DNA of 64,000 bases, from contig OX485803.1 of NCBI GenBank assembly GCA_950295325.1, forward strand, positions 46,577,554-46,641,553, written 5' to 3'. Numbering within the stretch: the stretch's first letter is position 1; each line of letters opens with the position of its first letter. This stretch comes from Polytrichum commune (lineage: Eukaryota; Streptophyta; Polytrichopsida; Polytrichales; Polytrichaceae). A model generated the notes under the pieces. The model was not told the origin of the DNA and made no database searches. It saw nothing but the letters and a program-made list of their open reading frames with translations. Shown here in pieces: positions 24,261 to 36,161 of this stretch. Position numbers and translations under genes: made by a program.

Positions 24261-24815
24261 AACATCCGCATATCTTAAGTCCATGGCTATGGCAAGGCCA
24301 ACATCACCCGTTGTTGGGCACTTAGATGTGGCACTATATACGACGCCACACCAAAAGGGACCATGATTGTATGTATATAGGTAAAGTAGTTTCATATTAG
24401 CAACATTAGCAAGTATGGTGCCAATGTGAGTTTGATGGCCAATTATAATCGATTGTGAATCTTTAACGGCAAATTGCAGCCACCTGCGATATATTTGCTT
24501 TGGGGGCATTGGCAATATCCCTCTTCCATCTCTATCATGAACACAAGGATGTCATTACATTTGTCAAGTTCAACCACGTGAGGCAATGATAAATTTAATA
24601 CCTCTAAGATATATGAAAAAAATGGATTAAAATTTTATCAAACTTTTTGCATGGAAAGATGTACATGGTATTTACGATATAGAAAAAAATGGTTACCAGT
24701 TTTAATTACCTCTTCTTTGTATAGAACATGACGTTTTAAACAACTATGACACAAGATTCAATAGAAACAATTTGCTACAAAAATGATGATGAATAAAAAA
24801 TTCAAAAAACCAATT

Positions 24816-24855
<40 letters not shown>

Positions 24856-25771
24856 CGTCGTCCATGGTTTTATATCGCCACTAAAAGTTTATCATTTTGG
24901 GATTATCTATAGAATATATTGTAGAAGTAGCAAATCTGGCTACATGTAGTGTCCTTTTGTGCACATAGTGACGTTCCCATGATCAACAATGACAACTATG
25001 CATCCTATCCCACCGTACTTCCTCTTGTCCCCCCCCCCCCCCCCACCTCCACTTGCTCATATTCAAGTGCATATGCTAGGGCAAGATTGCAAGTGTTTTG
25101 ACGTCCCCTCCCACAAAGCCCATTTATCTTGGTGTGTGCCCTTCTTACCACTATCACAAACACCCGAGCCAATATTGTGTTCATTTGTAGAATTTGTGTG
25201 GATTGTGTCACATACGCCTCCTTGAACATCTATGTCTCAAGAATGACATCTACATATGGCAAGAGATTATTAGGATTTAGTGTTGGGGCCAGTGTCGACA
25301 AGGGGTGAGGAGGACTTGCATGCAACTTTGACATAAACATGTGCATTCACGTATTCCCACTAGGAGAAACATGTTACAAGCCACCACTTTGGCTTCCAAA
25401 ATTGTTAGTCAGTCATGCATTTATTGGTTGCCTACCACTAAGCTACCGCCTTCAACCCTTGATGGCACACTGATTTTGTTGGTTGGCCAACCGCATTTGT
25501 TGATGTTGGCCTATAAAAATGAATGGGCAAACCGCAAATATTCATGCTTGCTCAAGGTTGAAAGATGATGGATATTAATGTAGCTCCGACATTCTAGTAG
25601 CCAACAACATTGTGGCTACTTTCCTCCATGAAATATAACTATCCTAGGTATCTATTTCTTTTCTTTTGATGTGGCCTCCTCAAGCTCCGTGTTGAAATTC
25701 TCTAGGGAGCACATGATTGCCTAGTCCAAGCATGTGGATTCTTCTAAACTTTTGGTGAGTGTTTGGCAAGT
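24261..25771. other. Gene-free stretch with simple repeats
   Basis: A (TTG)n run lies at about 24816-24855 and a poly(C) run of about 15 bases at 25030-25045. The open frame at 24989-25225 runs through the C tract and is not a credible gene. Confidence 0.5.
24816..24855. repeat. (TTG)n microsatellite
   Basis: About thirteen GTT units followed by GTCGTCG. Confidence 0.9.
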
Positions 25772-25776
25772 GTTGT

Positions 25777-27511
25777 GTGAGCCCCAAACCTCCACCCTTA
25801 TGCGTCATAGTCCGGGTGGAGGCCCAATGCTTACATGTATTTAAGTAATCTCAACCCATCATGGCACCCCAATACACATTACACCACCAATGGGAATAAC
25901 ACGACCACTTTACTCACAAGGAAGCAAGGTCACAAGTATTTAGAAATACTTTTAGTCCCAGTAGCCTGGTACTTACTCATGTACCCTCCCCTTTTAACTA
26001 ATCATTGGTCGAGGCTAATTCATCCTCATTGTTAATTCCCTGGCACCCCTAAGTACTAGTCCCACTTCTAACTAACCACCCAGCCTATTCCTACCTAAGG
26101 CAATCACACCCTTGCTCCCCACATCACTCCTTATTCCCCATATCAACCACCAACTTCACACCTAATTACTGTACTAATACTCTGCCTCTAATTCTAGTCT
26201 GAATACTATTCAAGCTGTTGGACTGTGATTCCAGGGCATAACCGCTGGACCATTACTGGGTACCGAGTCATTGGCAGAGTTCAGTAGTAGTACTGAATGG
26301 CAGTCAGCCACTCAACCATACCAGGCCTTAGGCTAGCCTCCCGAACCTGCGAATCCACGACATGTGGGCAACCTCGGCTTGTGTTTGAATGGTCTGAATC
26401 CCCATATGCAATGCCACTATGCTCAGTGTCCCAATGATCTCACTTCCCACAACCTGCATTATGGTTGCGGCCCTGGCTGCACCCCCCTGGCTGTGTGCTT
26501 GATCGAATTCTCCTTCATCCAACCTGTTGGGAGTCCGCAGCAGATTGAGCCTACTGGCCTTGGCCATAAGTGCCGCAATCTCCGCCCTGTTCTCGTGCAA
26601 TCTCCCTGGTGTCTCACGCTTCCATCCCACACCTCTCACAGTTTGATTTTACCCACGCGCTCACCCTCCAATCCAGCGCTATGCGAATCCATCCACCTCT
26701 CAGTGGCCTTCCGTGAATGCCCAGTATTGTGTTCACTTGTTCTGGATCGCCCTTGGCTGGTCAGGACCAACATCCCGAACCCACTTTCCTTCGTGCTTCA
26801 CCCCGCTTGCAGCTTCACTTGCTGCTCCCGATTCTTGCCTTCTCCTGATTTCCCACAACCGCATTAGATTGCATCCCCCTCACCGCAATGCCGGATGCTT
26901 CATCCCTGGCATCGACCTTCGGCTCACAATTTAGCTCATTCCCCCTACCTGAGGACAATTCCAGCGCCCTCTCCCAAACGCCTTGAGATGTAAGTTGCCA
27001 TTACGGCTCGACCAGCTTGAGGGAGCTCTCCTCCTGGGAGCCCCGTTCCTTCATTCAACCGCTCCCGATCTTTGCAGTCCCTCGCCGTCATATCCCTGGT
27101 ACGAGAGAGAGAGCCAACCTGTTTTCGAGAGTTCCCTCTAGTACCGAAACATGGCTTATCCTCCAAAAACCCGGAGCTCCCCCTTCAATGGGCAGGGATG
27201 TGGCCCAAATCCAACTCTAAAACCCAGCCTCTACCTTTGAATGAGCACTCGTGGTACCTAATTAACTTAATTTCACACCAACCACATCCTTTAAGGCTTC
27301 AAGCCTAAATCAAAACTATAGCCTAATCTCTAATTTAAGTCCCCCTTTATTCCAACGCTAAACTGCTAACATCCTCCCCTCACCTCTAACTTCAATTAGA
27401 CTAGACATACTCACTCTTTTTATATTTTGATGAAGTAATAATAAATCCAAACTCAAGTCTTAATCATTTCCAGACTTAAAACTCATGTGGGCACATGCTT
27501 TTGGGCTCACA
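25777..27511 (-). mobile_element. Solo LTR copy A (TGTGAGCCC family), TSD TGTTG
   Basis: On the minus strand it opens TGTGAGCCCAAAAGCATG and closes CACCCGGACTATGACGC...TTTGGGGCTCACA. TGTTG directly flanks both ends (25772-25776 and 27512-27516). The 1.7-kb body has a GC-rich centre (26.2-27.2 kb) whose open frames on both strands lack known domains. TG...CA ends with a 5-bp TSD and no internal region fit a solo LTR. Confidence 0.85.
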
Positions 27512-27516
27512 TGTTG

Positions 27517-29466
27517 GAAGGGGTTGCTAAACAAAAATATTGTTGCTTGGCCATGAGTGAGGTGGGCAACTATTGGGTGGTGTGACCACTTTTTTATCCG
27601 AGAAGCTTTACTTGAACATCAAGGGAGCAGTAGGTTTGCCAACAAATGAAAGACATGTAATGATAGTTTTAGTGATGGAAAGGAGTGGAGAATCCTTGGT
27701 GAGGGGTAGTATCCATGATGGAAGCTAAGACATGGGCAATGAGCACTGAATGCTAAATTATGAGCAATGAACAATAAGGAGAAAATTGGGAAATTTTCAT
27801 GACTGTTGGGGCCACAATAGGAATTGGGTGCAAGCATGGTAAAGTGGACAACCCTTGATTCATGCCTAGGTTTAAGGGAAAGTGATTTAAAACTATTCAC
27901 TAACTTTAAATTTTGTGAAGAAAAGATTTCAACTTAATATTTTACATTTGAGTATTAAACACATAAATAAATGTCATCATTAAAAAATCCAATTTAAAAA
28001 TACATTGCTACTACTTTTAGGCCTTTGGCCACGTAAATTATGGTTTTAGTATACCGAAGCATTTTTTGGGTCACTTTACCATGCTTGCACCCAACTACAC
28101 CCCAAATTTATTTATTTTATATAATGCAATGTAATTGATTGGGACCTATTCCCATGGAATTTTGAAAACAATAATAGTCAAATGTTTTATTTTATCATAA
28201 TATATTGAGAACACACATGAGTTCAATTGGTGTAGGACAAAAATCTTCAATGTTATATATTGACATTTTGAAGCATTTGTATGAAAAATGTGGACCATGA
28301 CTATTCATGTTGTTGGATTCCAATACACTATTTCTAAATTTATAAAATTTGGGTGTGATTCTAGATTTGGTGGCAAACAAAAATGTGACCTAGGGATTGT
28401 GAGTGTTGCAATTGTTGAAAGCATGTGATGTGGTGAAAGCACATCCCTTTGTTGCAACTGAAACATGTGCCTTGAGTGCCAACACCTCCTTTCTTAAGAG
28501 ATTGGTTCCAATCTTCACCAATCACATACTTGGCACTATCGGCAAGTCCATAACATATTTCTTTTTGTTGCTACTCACAAAATACTTAATGTCATTAGGG
28601 CAAAAACCAAACCTTTACTCCACACTCTTGATGGACCAAAACTCCTTCTTCATCCCTTGCATGTTGGAGGAGGGATGCCACATTTAGCATTTCCAACTTT
28701 AGCATTGCACAAAGTCCCTATATCGGCTTGTATTGCCCAACATCTCTTTGCTTGAGTTGGGGACAATCTTGCAACGTGTCACTGGGAGGAGGGGCAGTCC
28801 ATCTTCAATAACAATGTGATACGAGCCACACCTTGCTCTACCAATGACAACAAGCCCTCTATGTATTGATGAGTTGCTTGAATGTTAGGGCAACGAATGA
28901 AGTATATTACGTTGTCGGGACAATTTAAGTGGCAATTAGCACCCAAGAATTTACCTACATGCCTTACAAATATATGATAAACTTTGTGCAATGCTATGTT
29001 CATGTTGGCGTTTTTCCATGTTCCCCTATGGTCATGTCATGTATATACACAACATATTAGACATAAATGAAAGTGCAAGAGATTATTTGGGAAGGACATA
29101 TAAATCAAAGGTGTACATATGTGTTAGATGAAACTCAATATAATGACGTAACAATATACATTCCTTAAGCAGATGACCACCCCATTGTCTATAATGATAG
29201 TGCCAAAAATTGAGCCACTCCGATAGGCCCAACAAACCTTCATTTTAGAGATAACCACCACAAACAAATGACAAGGTATTTTGATTATGCATCTTCCAAT
29301 GTTGTGGTTTCCTTGTAATCCTTGCAAATTTTTGTGTTGAAACTGCAAGAATGACTTGATGTTCTTATGCATAACCTTATCCAAGCTAGCATAATAGTGG
29401 AAAAAATAAGTGTGCTCAAGCCCAACCAAAGGAAGACTCATGTCATCATATCTATATATTCTTTGA
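27517..29466. other. Gene-free stretch
   Basis: The open frames at 28403-28687 (+) and 29124-29477 (-) show no recognised domain. No terminal repeats were found. Confidence 0.5.
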
Positions 29467-29841
29467 ACTACTGTCACCCAAAGTTCTTCACCCTTGATTT
29501 CGTCCTAGTCCGAGTGTGGAATGTTTGACTGACACGTAATAACTCCCTCCTTGGTAGTTTAATGTATCATTCCAATACATTGAATCAAGTGCTCCTATCC
29601 AATGTAAATCCAACACTATAAATCTAAACATCATAAGTCTAAAAACTATAAGAGTGAATACTATAAATCCAAATACTATAATTCCAATACTAAAAATCTA
29701 GATGCTAGAGCTAGACACTTGTTCATGAATGCCTTGAGTCTAAACCACATATAATAATGTAAGGCTAATCTTCAATACTAATTGATCTTGACTCTTCACC
29801 TTATAACCTCGCACACCTACGTGCCTCTCTCTCTTACTCCA

Positions 29842-31632
29842 TGTGAGCCCAAAATGGTGCCCACATGTGGTGATTAACTCTTCGAAACCAATTTTAGTTT
29901 GACTTTGAGGTGTTATGATTATTCACAAAACATAAAAAGAATGAAGTGTGGTGTGGATTTAAGTTTAGGCATTAAAATGTGTTGTGTAGTTATTTCAAGG
30001 TTTGATTTCAATAAGAGGATGCCTTGATTATGTGAGTAGGGGGTAAAGTGAGGCAAGGTGAGCTCCGCGGGTTAAATGCCCACTTTTGGATCCACTTTGT
30101 TAGTTTAGGAAGAAGGAAGCTTGGTGGAAGGGGATTAGTCCCTACTTTGAAGGTGAAGGTTAAGGGATTGTGATTGGAGGTGCTAATCCTCTCACCCTAT
30201 CCTCATCTCTCTCTCCCTCTCTCCCTCTCTCCCTCTTTGCTACTTAAGGTGGTTTCTCTCTCCATCAAGCGCTCTCAAGGGAGCAAGCTCTTAAGAGCTT
30301 GAGCCACGTGTGTGTGACATTAGTTCTTAGTGAAGTTAATGAGTTAAGCTCTCTTTCTCAAGGCCTCCCAAGTGAGGGAGTTATTAGAGTTTAAAATTGC
30401 ACGTGTTGATTAGTTAGGAGCTAGTGGAATTAGTGTGTTAAGATTAGTTCATTGTTTAGTAGCAAGAAAGAAAAAAAAAAGAAAAAAAGAAAACTTAGAA
30501 GACGTGTGATTAGTGAAGGAAAGAGTTTTGGGTTAGGTCCCAACCGGGACTGTAATCAGAGGCAGCTGGTTTGGTGGGTTAGGTCCCAACCGGGACTGTA
30601 ATCAGAGGCAGCTGGTTTGGAAGTTAGTCCCAACCGGGACTGTAATCAGAAGCAGCTGGTTTGGTGGGTTAGGTCCCAACCGGGACTGTAATCAGAAGCA
30701 GCTGGTTTGGTGGGTTAGGTCCCAACCGGGACTGTAATCAGAGGCAGCTGGTTTGGAAGTTAAGGCCCAACCGGGACTGTAATCAGAGGCAGCTGGTTTG
30801 GAAGTTAAGGCCCAACTGGGACTGTAATCAGAGGCAGCTGGTTTGGAGGTTAGGCCCAACCGGGATTGTAATCAGAGGCAGTTAGTTTGGAGGTTAGGCC
30901 CAACCGGGACTGTAATCAGAGGCAGTTAGTTTGGAGGTTAGGCCCAACCGGGACTGTAATCAGGAGCAGCTGGTTTGGAGGTTAGGCCCAACCGGGACTG
31001 TAATCAGAGGCAACTGGTTTGGAGGTTAGGTCCCAACCGGGACTGTAATCAGAGGCAGCTGGTTTGGAGGTTAGTCCCAACCGGGACTGTAATTAGAAGC
31101 AGCTGGTTTGGAGGTTAGGTCCCAACCGGGACTGTAATCAGAGGCAGCTGGTTTGGTGGGTTAGGAGTTGCCGGTACTAGATTACATTAGATCATTTCAG
31201 GGGTGGCTAAGGAGTTAGATTAATTTAGGATAGTTGGTGTCATGTATGGGTTTGTATGAGTGTGTTTAACCATTGAGAAAAGTGTTTTTCAACACTTGCA
31301 CCTCTTGGTCAAAATAACTCCCTTGCATTATTAATGGAGAATGTGGACGATCCTTGCAATGGCAAGAAAAAGGAAGTGAAGATTAAACGAGCGAGGGGAA
31401 TGTCCTTAAGGGCATGTGTGGCTAAAGCCGCGGGTTGGACTCTTGAGAAAGCCAACTCTACCACAAGCCAAAAGGCTAACATTAATAAAACACAATGAGC
31501 GGAAACAATATGTATTCTTTTGGACATGAAAATTATTTTGTACATGGTTCAATATTGAATTAGGCAACACATGTGATTCTTAAAGCCATCACCCGGATTA
31601 GGACGCTTAAGGGGGATGGTTTTGGCCTCACA
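29842..31632 (+). mobile_element. Solo LTR copy C nested in copy B, TSD CTCCA
   Basis: It opens TGTGAGCCCAAAATGGTGCC, closes GGGGATGGTTTTGGCCTCACA-type sequence at 31632, and is flanked by CTCCA (29837-29841 and 31633-31637). A CT-rich leader lies at 30200-30240, a 14-copy minisatellite follows, and AATAAAA occurs about 140 bp before the end. Confidence 0.88.
30531..31165 (+). repeat. Minisatellite of about 14 copies, 42-46 bp unit
   Basis: The core is CCCAACCGGGACTGTAATCA, followed by GAGGCAGCTGGTTTGG and a variable linker (GTGGGTTAGGT or AGGTTAGG). Copies differ by single bases and linker length. Many units can form GTCCC-AACC-GGGAC, a 5-bp stem with a 4-nt loop. Confidence 0.95.
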
Positions 31633-31986
31633 CTCCACACACACATAAACTCACCTACTTTAATAATGTAACTTTGTAAGTCCAACAAAATTAAATGCTC
31701 CAATGTTTCATAAACATAACTTTGCAAGTCTAAATCATTATAGTTGTGGATAATATGAATCCGAGCACTATAATTTGAAGATTATAAATTAAACTCTAAA
31801 TTCTTCCAAACCACACTACTCTTAACAAGAGGTCAAACCTACTTAAAAGCCAACTAGTCTTGGCTCTTCACCTTAAAATCATGCACACACACGTGCTCCT
31901 ATCTTGCTTCCCACACACCCACGCTTATAACACGTGGGATGCCAAGGAACACGAAGGAAAGAAGATGAGAGAGGGAAGAGTGAGGG

Positions 31987-31994
31987 TTTATATA
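31987..31994 (-). promoter_or_regulatory. TATA box of LTR copy B
   Basis: ACTATATAAACCC on the minus strand is followed within 30 bp by a CT-rich start-like region, as expected at a U3/R border. Confidence 0.45.
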
Positions 31995-32363
31995 GTGAGT
32001 TGAGAGGGAGTAGGTGATCACTCTCAAGATAAGCCTTCATAATTTTCCCCTACTTTGTAGACTCTTATCTTATCTTCTAAGTCTTTGTCCCTCAAACAAA
32101 CAACCTAGATCCTAATTCAAACTTTTAATTCAAGGAACTACCATTGGTTCTCCACCTACTACGCTTCCCAACTAAGGAGCTTCCTCACACTACTAATCTT
32201 CTAATCAATCCACTTCACACAAGCCTAATGCTTAAACATAATTTCCTTCAAGCTTCACTCTTTTTATATTTTTGTGAATAATCAATAAACATTAAAACAT
32301 CACTTCTAATGGTCTCAAAAGACTTAAGAATACATGTGGACACCATTTTGGGCTCACAACTAC

Positions 32364-33227
32364 GTACATTCTCAGCAGCTTGCACATTGTTTGTCATGAA
32401 CTCTTTGAAGTTCACATTTGACACACCATTGCTAGCCATCAACATATTAAGATTATCCCAAATCTAAGTTTGGGTTGCACCATCCTTTAATTGAATGTCA
32501 CAATATGCAATCATGAGCATCTTACATTATTTAGAATTGTATACATAACACACCATTGTCATCCACTCTTTTAATTGTTTGACATGGTCAAACACAATCC
32601 AAGAGTTCTCCACATCCTTACCTAAGTGCAAGGTGTATGGCATAGGCTCCACTACAAGATATCTTGGACCCTAGTTAGCAAGATTTTTATTGTGAAGAAC
32701 CACCCCGACTCACAGTCCTAGGGCCATGCCTTGAACTCCCCAACTCACTAGCCTTGGCACACTCAATCATAAATTGGAACATGCCCTTACCTATGTGGCT
32801 TACTAAAGAGCCCAAATGGCTTTATTTGGACTAGCTACTCTAATCCCAGGACTGGGGGGGTTTGTCCCTCGACACCACCCCATGATTTTACTACCCTTCC
32901 CCACTCATACCAACATTCAATCCTTTATGCAAAGGCCCCACCTTGCCGTCAACGAATGGAATGTCCACCCCAAAGTGAGGCAATCACCACTTTTGGGGCT
33001 CATCTCCCCAACACAATTTGATGGGCTCTATCATTTGCATCCTTTGTCTAATGTGGACGGTCTTTAAATTGTTGAAAAAACTCTAGAGAATGGGTTTGTC
33101 ATGTTGGTCTAATCACCCCCATGGGATAAGATCTCGCTATAGGCGTCTCAAAGAGTGATGTTGTTCCTAGGAGGTAGCGTGCCGCTCCTTTCAAGGCAAC
33201 CCCTAGCACACTTGGTCCTCACGAGGC
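32364..33227. other. Gene-free stretch
   Basis: An 83-codon frame at 32816-33067 has no recognised motif. Nothing else is seen. Confidence 0.5.
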
Positions 33228-33230
33228 TTA

Positions 33231-34709
33231 GGGCCAAGTTCCATGTGCCGGTCCCGGTCCCGGTCTGTTTTTTAAATGGGTGAGAAGCGGGTGACATCAT
33301 CCAAAAAATGGGTGATGTCGCCCATTTTATGAAGGGGTACTTCTATGTGGGGTGCCGGTTTATTTCGATTTCCTACTTTCTAACTAAAGTTGGTGAGTGA
33401 CAAGACATGACACTTTATGAAGGTCACCGGCAATGAAGGTCATCGTCATTTAACTTTTCATGTTCGATTTGCACATCATTTCCATACATTTAGTGAATGA
33501 ATTCCAAATTATGTGTTGTTGATATGCGTAGGTTGGTACTACTGTCATCTATGGAAATATTTATATATATATATATATTATTTTAGTCGAAATCGTCATT
33601 GTACATTGTTAATAAGTGATTTTTGATACATTGTTTTATTAAACCCAACACGTAACATGGGCCATCATTAGTACATATTGACTAGAATTAAGATAACGAT
33701 AGTCTAGAATGAATTTAAAGTAAAAGCACATAGTTCATTATTTTTGCGTTAATAGATTTGAAAAACAACATGCGTTTACATGGTTCAGGGTTTGTTACAT
33801 GGTTTAGGGTTTGCCTCGTAGAAGAATTGAATTATTACAGAGGAGAGATTCCTCATGTGATTGTCAATATGTGGTTTAGCTTATTGACGCAATCCATGAA
33901 TATTCTGATTACTTTGGCCAAGATTGGGTAAAAGGCTGTAGCATGACAACCTAATTTTAAATCATAATTAATCTAAGAATGTCAACAATTTTGATTAATG
34001 TTGACTACATTGTAAATTTCAAATTACACTAATTTAAAAAAATTAAATGCAAGAGTATGGACTATACCCTAGTGCCCCCGGTTTTGGTAAGTAAATGGCT
34101 TACTCACTACCGGATTGTTGTCGGGTAATTAGAGTGAGGCGAGTGGTTGTCAACATTGCATGTACTGATACATAGAGATTTTTAAAATTTATACCCCTAA
34201 TTGATAATGTAATTGTCAATGTAACCACTACATAAAGTGAAATAATCATGTGTTTGTTTTAATAAAACTTAAATGTGACACCTAAATGATACCAAAATAG
34301 TCTTTTAAATATTTCGTGAGTGTCTCCTTTGGTTTCTTTGCCTTATATATATATATATAGTTAAGATCTAGATTCGAAAAACATCATAAAATACACGTTC
34401 CCTAGGAGTACTCCTCAAAAGAAAGGACTTGAAGAATAAAGTGGCCTTTAGTATCCAAGGGTGTACCCTAGGTGACCGGCCGATCCGGTCAGCGGAGCTT
34501 TCTAACCGGCACATGTCCTTCTTGTGATCGTTAGGACCGCCAATCCTTTGGCACCCGTTCTTGCACAATACAAAATGTGGGACACCCATCCATGGGAGGA
34601 TACCAATCCTTGGGTGAGAGGGATGGGCACATGGCACCACCCTCTTTTCACCGGCCCACCCATTTTTTTTTTTAAAAACGGACCGGGACCGGGTCATGAC
34701 ACTTGACCC
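33231..34709. mobile_element. Harbinger-type element, TSD TTA, 1.48 kb
   Basis: The left end GGGCCAAGTTCCATGTGCCG pairs with the right end GGGTCATGACACTTGACCC. TIR similarity continues through CCGGTCCCGGTCC and the T run next to AAATGGGTG. TTA lies on both sides. No transposase frame is visible. A rearranged relative lies at 39093-40258 in the opposite orientation. Confidence 0.85.
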
Positions 34710-35024
34710 TTAGTGTGGTCCCTTTGCACCTCTTTAGAACCATATATGTGCTTAGCCCATCTTTCTATATGCATGGCCATTGCATCGTCGCCTTGCAATA
34801 CTTGGATGAAGTTTATGATAAGTAAATGTAACTTTGACAAAATGTGTCTACACTTTCTAGAATAATTTGGGATTTTTATTTATTTATTTATTTTTGCCAA
34901 GCTGGCTATCCATCTACGGTAATTTTTTTGCTACTTAGATCGTTCGTTTTTCTTCTCTCTTCTTCGACCCTTGGAGCATCCGTGAGGACAAAATGTGTCC
35001 CTAGACGTATAATTGTATAGTAGT

Positions 35025-35174
35025 TGGGAATATGGATGAACTCACTCGGCTTAACTCTTATTGAAGCAAATGACTTCCACATGTCGATTTGTTAAGTGGA
35101 CAGTAGTTGAATGGACATGTGGAAGTCATTTGCTTCAATAAGAGTTAAGCCAAGTGAGTTCATCCATATTCCCA
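35025..35174. repeat. Near-perfect 61-bp foldback (hairpin)
   Basis: The left arm 35025-35085 and right arm 35114-35174 are reverse complements with one mismatch, separated by 28 nt. In minus-strand RNA the mismatch becomes a G-U pair, so the stem would be unbroken. No TSD was identified. It could be a young MIRNA-like inverted duplication or a small foldback element. Confidence 0.85.
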
Positions 35175-35194
35175 TCATATCTATCAATCACTTA

Positions 35195-35836
35195 TCGTAG
35201 ACATGCTACTAACCGTGCAGCACCACTTACCGTGCATGTCACGATACTCCACCATGCCACTTACCGTGTACTTATAATCTCGGCCGTCAAATTATATCAC
35301 ATGCAATCTCAACCGTCCGATGTCTCTCAAACTCAATCATGACCGCGCCAATGACCTAAAACATCATTGTCAACTCACACTCATCATGGAGTTTCCTTCA
35401 GTCGAATCACATAGCAAGGTGTAGATGTAGCAATTTGATGAAGATGAAAAGAGCAGACCTTGCCAGGGCCAAAAAAGAAGCAAAAATTTCAACAACAACT
35501 TGAGAAGAAAATGGCTACACAAGTCAAAAGGACAATATCAAAACCTCATCAATTTCCTATGCCTACAAAGAAGAGGGCAACATTTGTAGCTCCTTTAGTG
35601 AAACCTAACATGCACGGTTAGTGAATGGCAAATTGATCACACATTGATGCATATAGTTGTGAACTTGATTGTAGAAAGGTTACAACTTTTCAAATACAAT
35701 TGTCATTTCATTTTACCACAATACTCTCATCTCATTTAGTAATTACAATTTTTTTAAAAAAAATTAAAAAGGTTTAACCCACCTTGTGGAAAACCATTTG
35801 AAACCCAAATATGCACGGTTAGTAGCATGTCTACGA
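35195..35836. mobile_element. TA-flanked TIR element, 642 bp
   Basis: The left end TCGTAGACATGCTACTAACC and right end GGTTAGTAGCATGTCTACGA are exact inverted copies (25 bp including the next five bases). TA flanks both sides. The phrase ACCGTGCA recurs inside the left end. No coding capacity was seen. Confidence 0.8.
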
Positions 35837-36086
35837 TAGTAGATAAGTTTTTGACGATTCAAGCATGGAGGAGGCTGGCAAACATCCTTGCCTCTAGCTT
35901 CACGCGCTCTACGATTCTATGCACTTGCTCTCCACTTGAGTATTTTTGTAGATTGTCGTAAAATCTTGCCATTATTGCCACCTCTCTATGGACTCCTACT
36001 TGTGGCTTCCTTTCCATAGGTGGTTGTGGGCTATTTGCATACATGTCTCCAACATGAAATCCTTGTGTTCGACACCCAATTGGCTT

Positions 36087-36145
36087 CATTTTTGGCGTTG
36101 GTCGATTGACCTCCTGTCTCTCAAAAAAAAAAGAAAAAAAAAAAA
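36087..36145 (+). mobile_element. Short retroposed tail with 16-bp TSD
   Basis: GACACCCAATTGGCTT occurs at 36071-36086 and again at 36146-36161. Between them lies 59 bp ending in an A-rich tail (A runs with single G). This is the signature of a severely 5'-truncated LINE/SINE insertion. The source is not identified. Confidence 0.8.
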
Positions 36146-36161
36146 GACACCCAATTGGCTT

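Larger units (their letters stand above)
29472..32358 (-). mobile_element. Solo LTR copy B, interrupted by copy C, TSD ACTAC
   Basis: On the minus strand it begins TGTGAGCCCAAAATGGTGTC at 32358 and ends at 29472 (GGGTGACA). ACTAC flanks both sides (29467-29471 and 32359-32363). Removing copy C and its duplicated CTCCA leaves about 1.09 kb. A minus-strand TATATAAA at 31987-31994, followed by a CT-rich stretch, looks like an LTR promoter. Confidence 0.85.

Noticed and set aside
26328-27308. Several 70-170 aa frames on both strands in LTR copy A
   Set aside because: Overlapping frames on both strands in GC-rich DNA, no domain, and fully inside a solo LTR.
30544-31140. CRISPR-like array at 30.5-31.2 kb
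   Set aside because: Repeats are contiguous with short variable linkers rather than unique spacers, and the context is a plant LTR.
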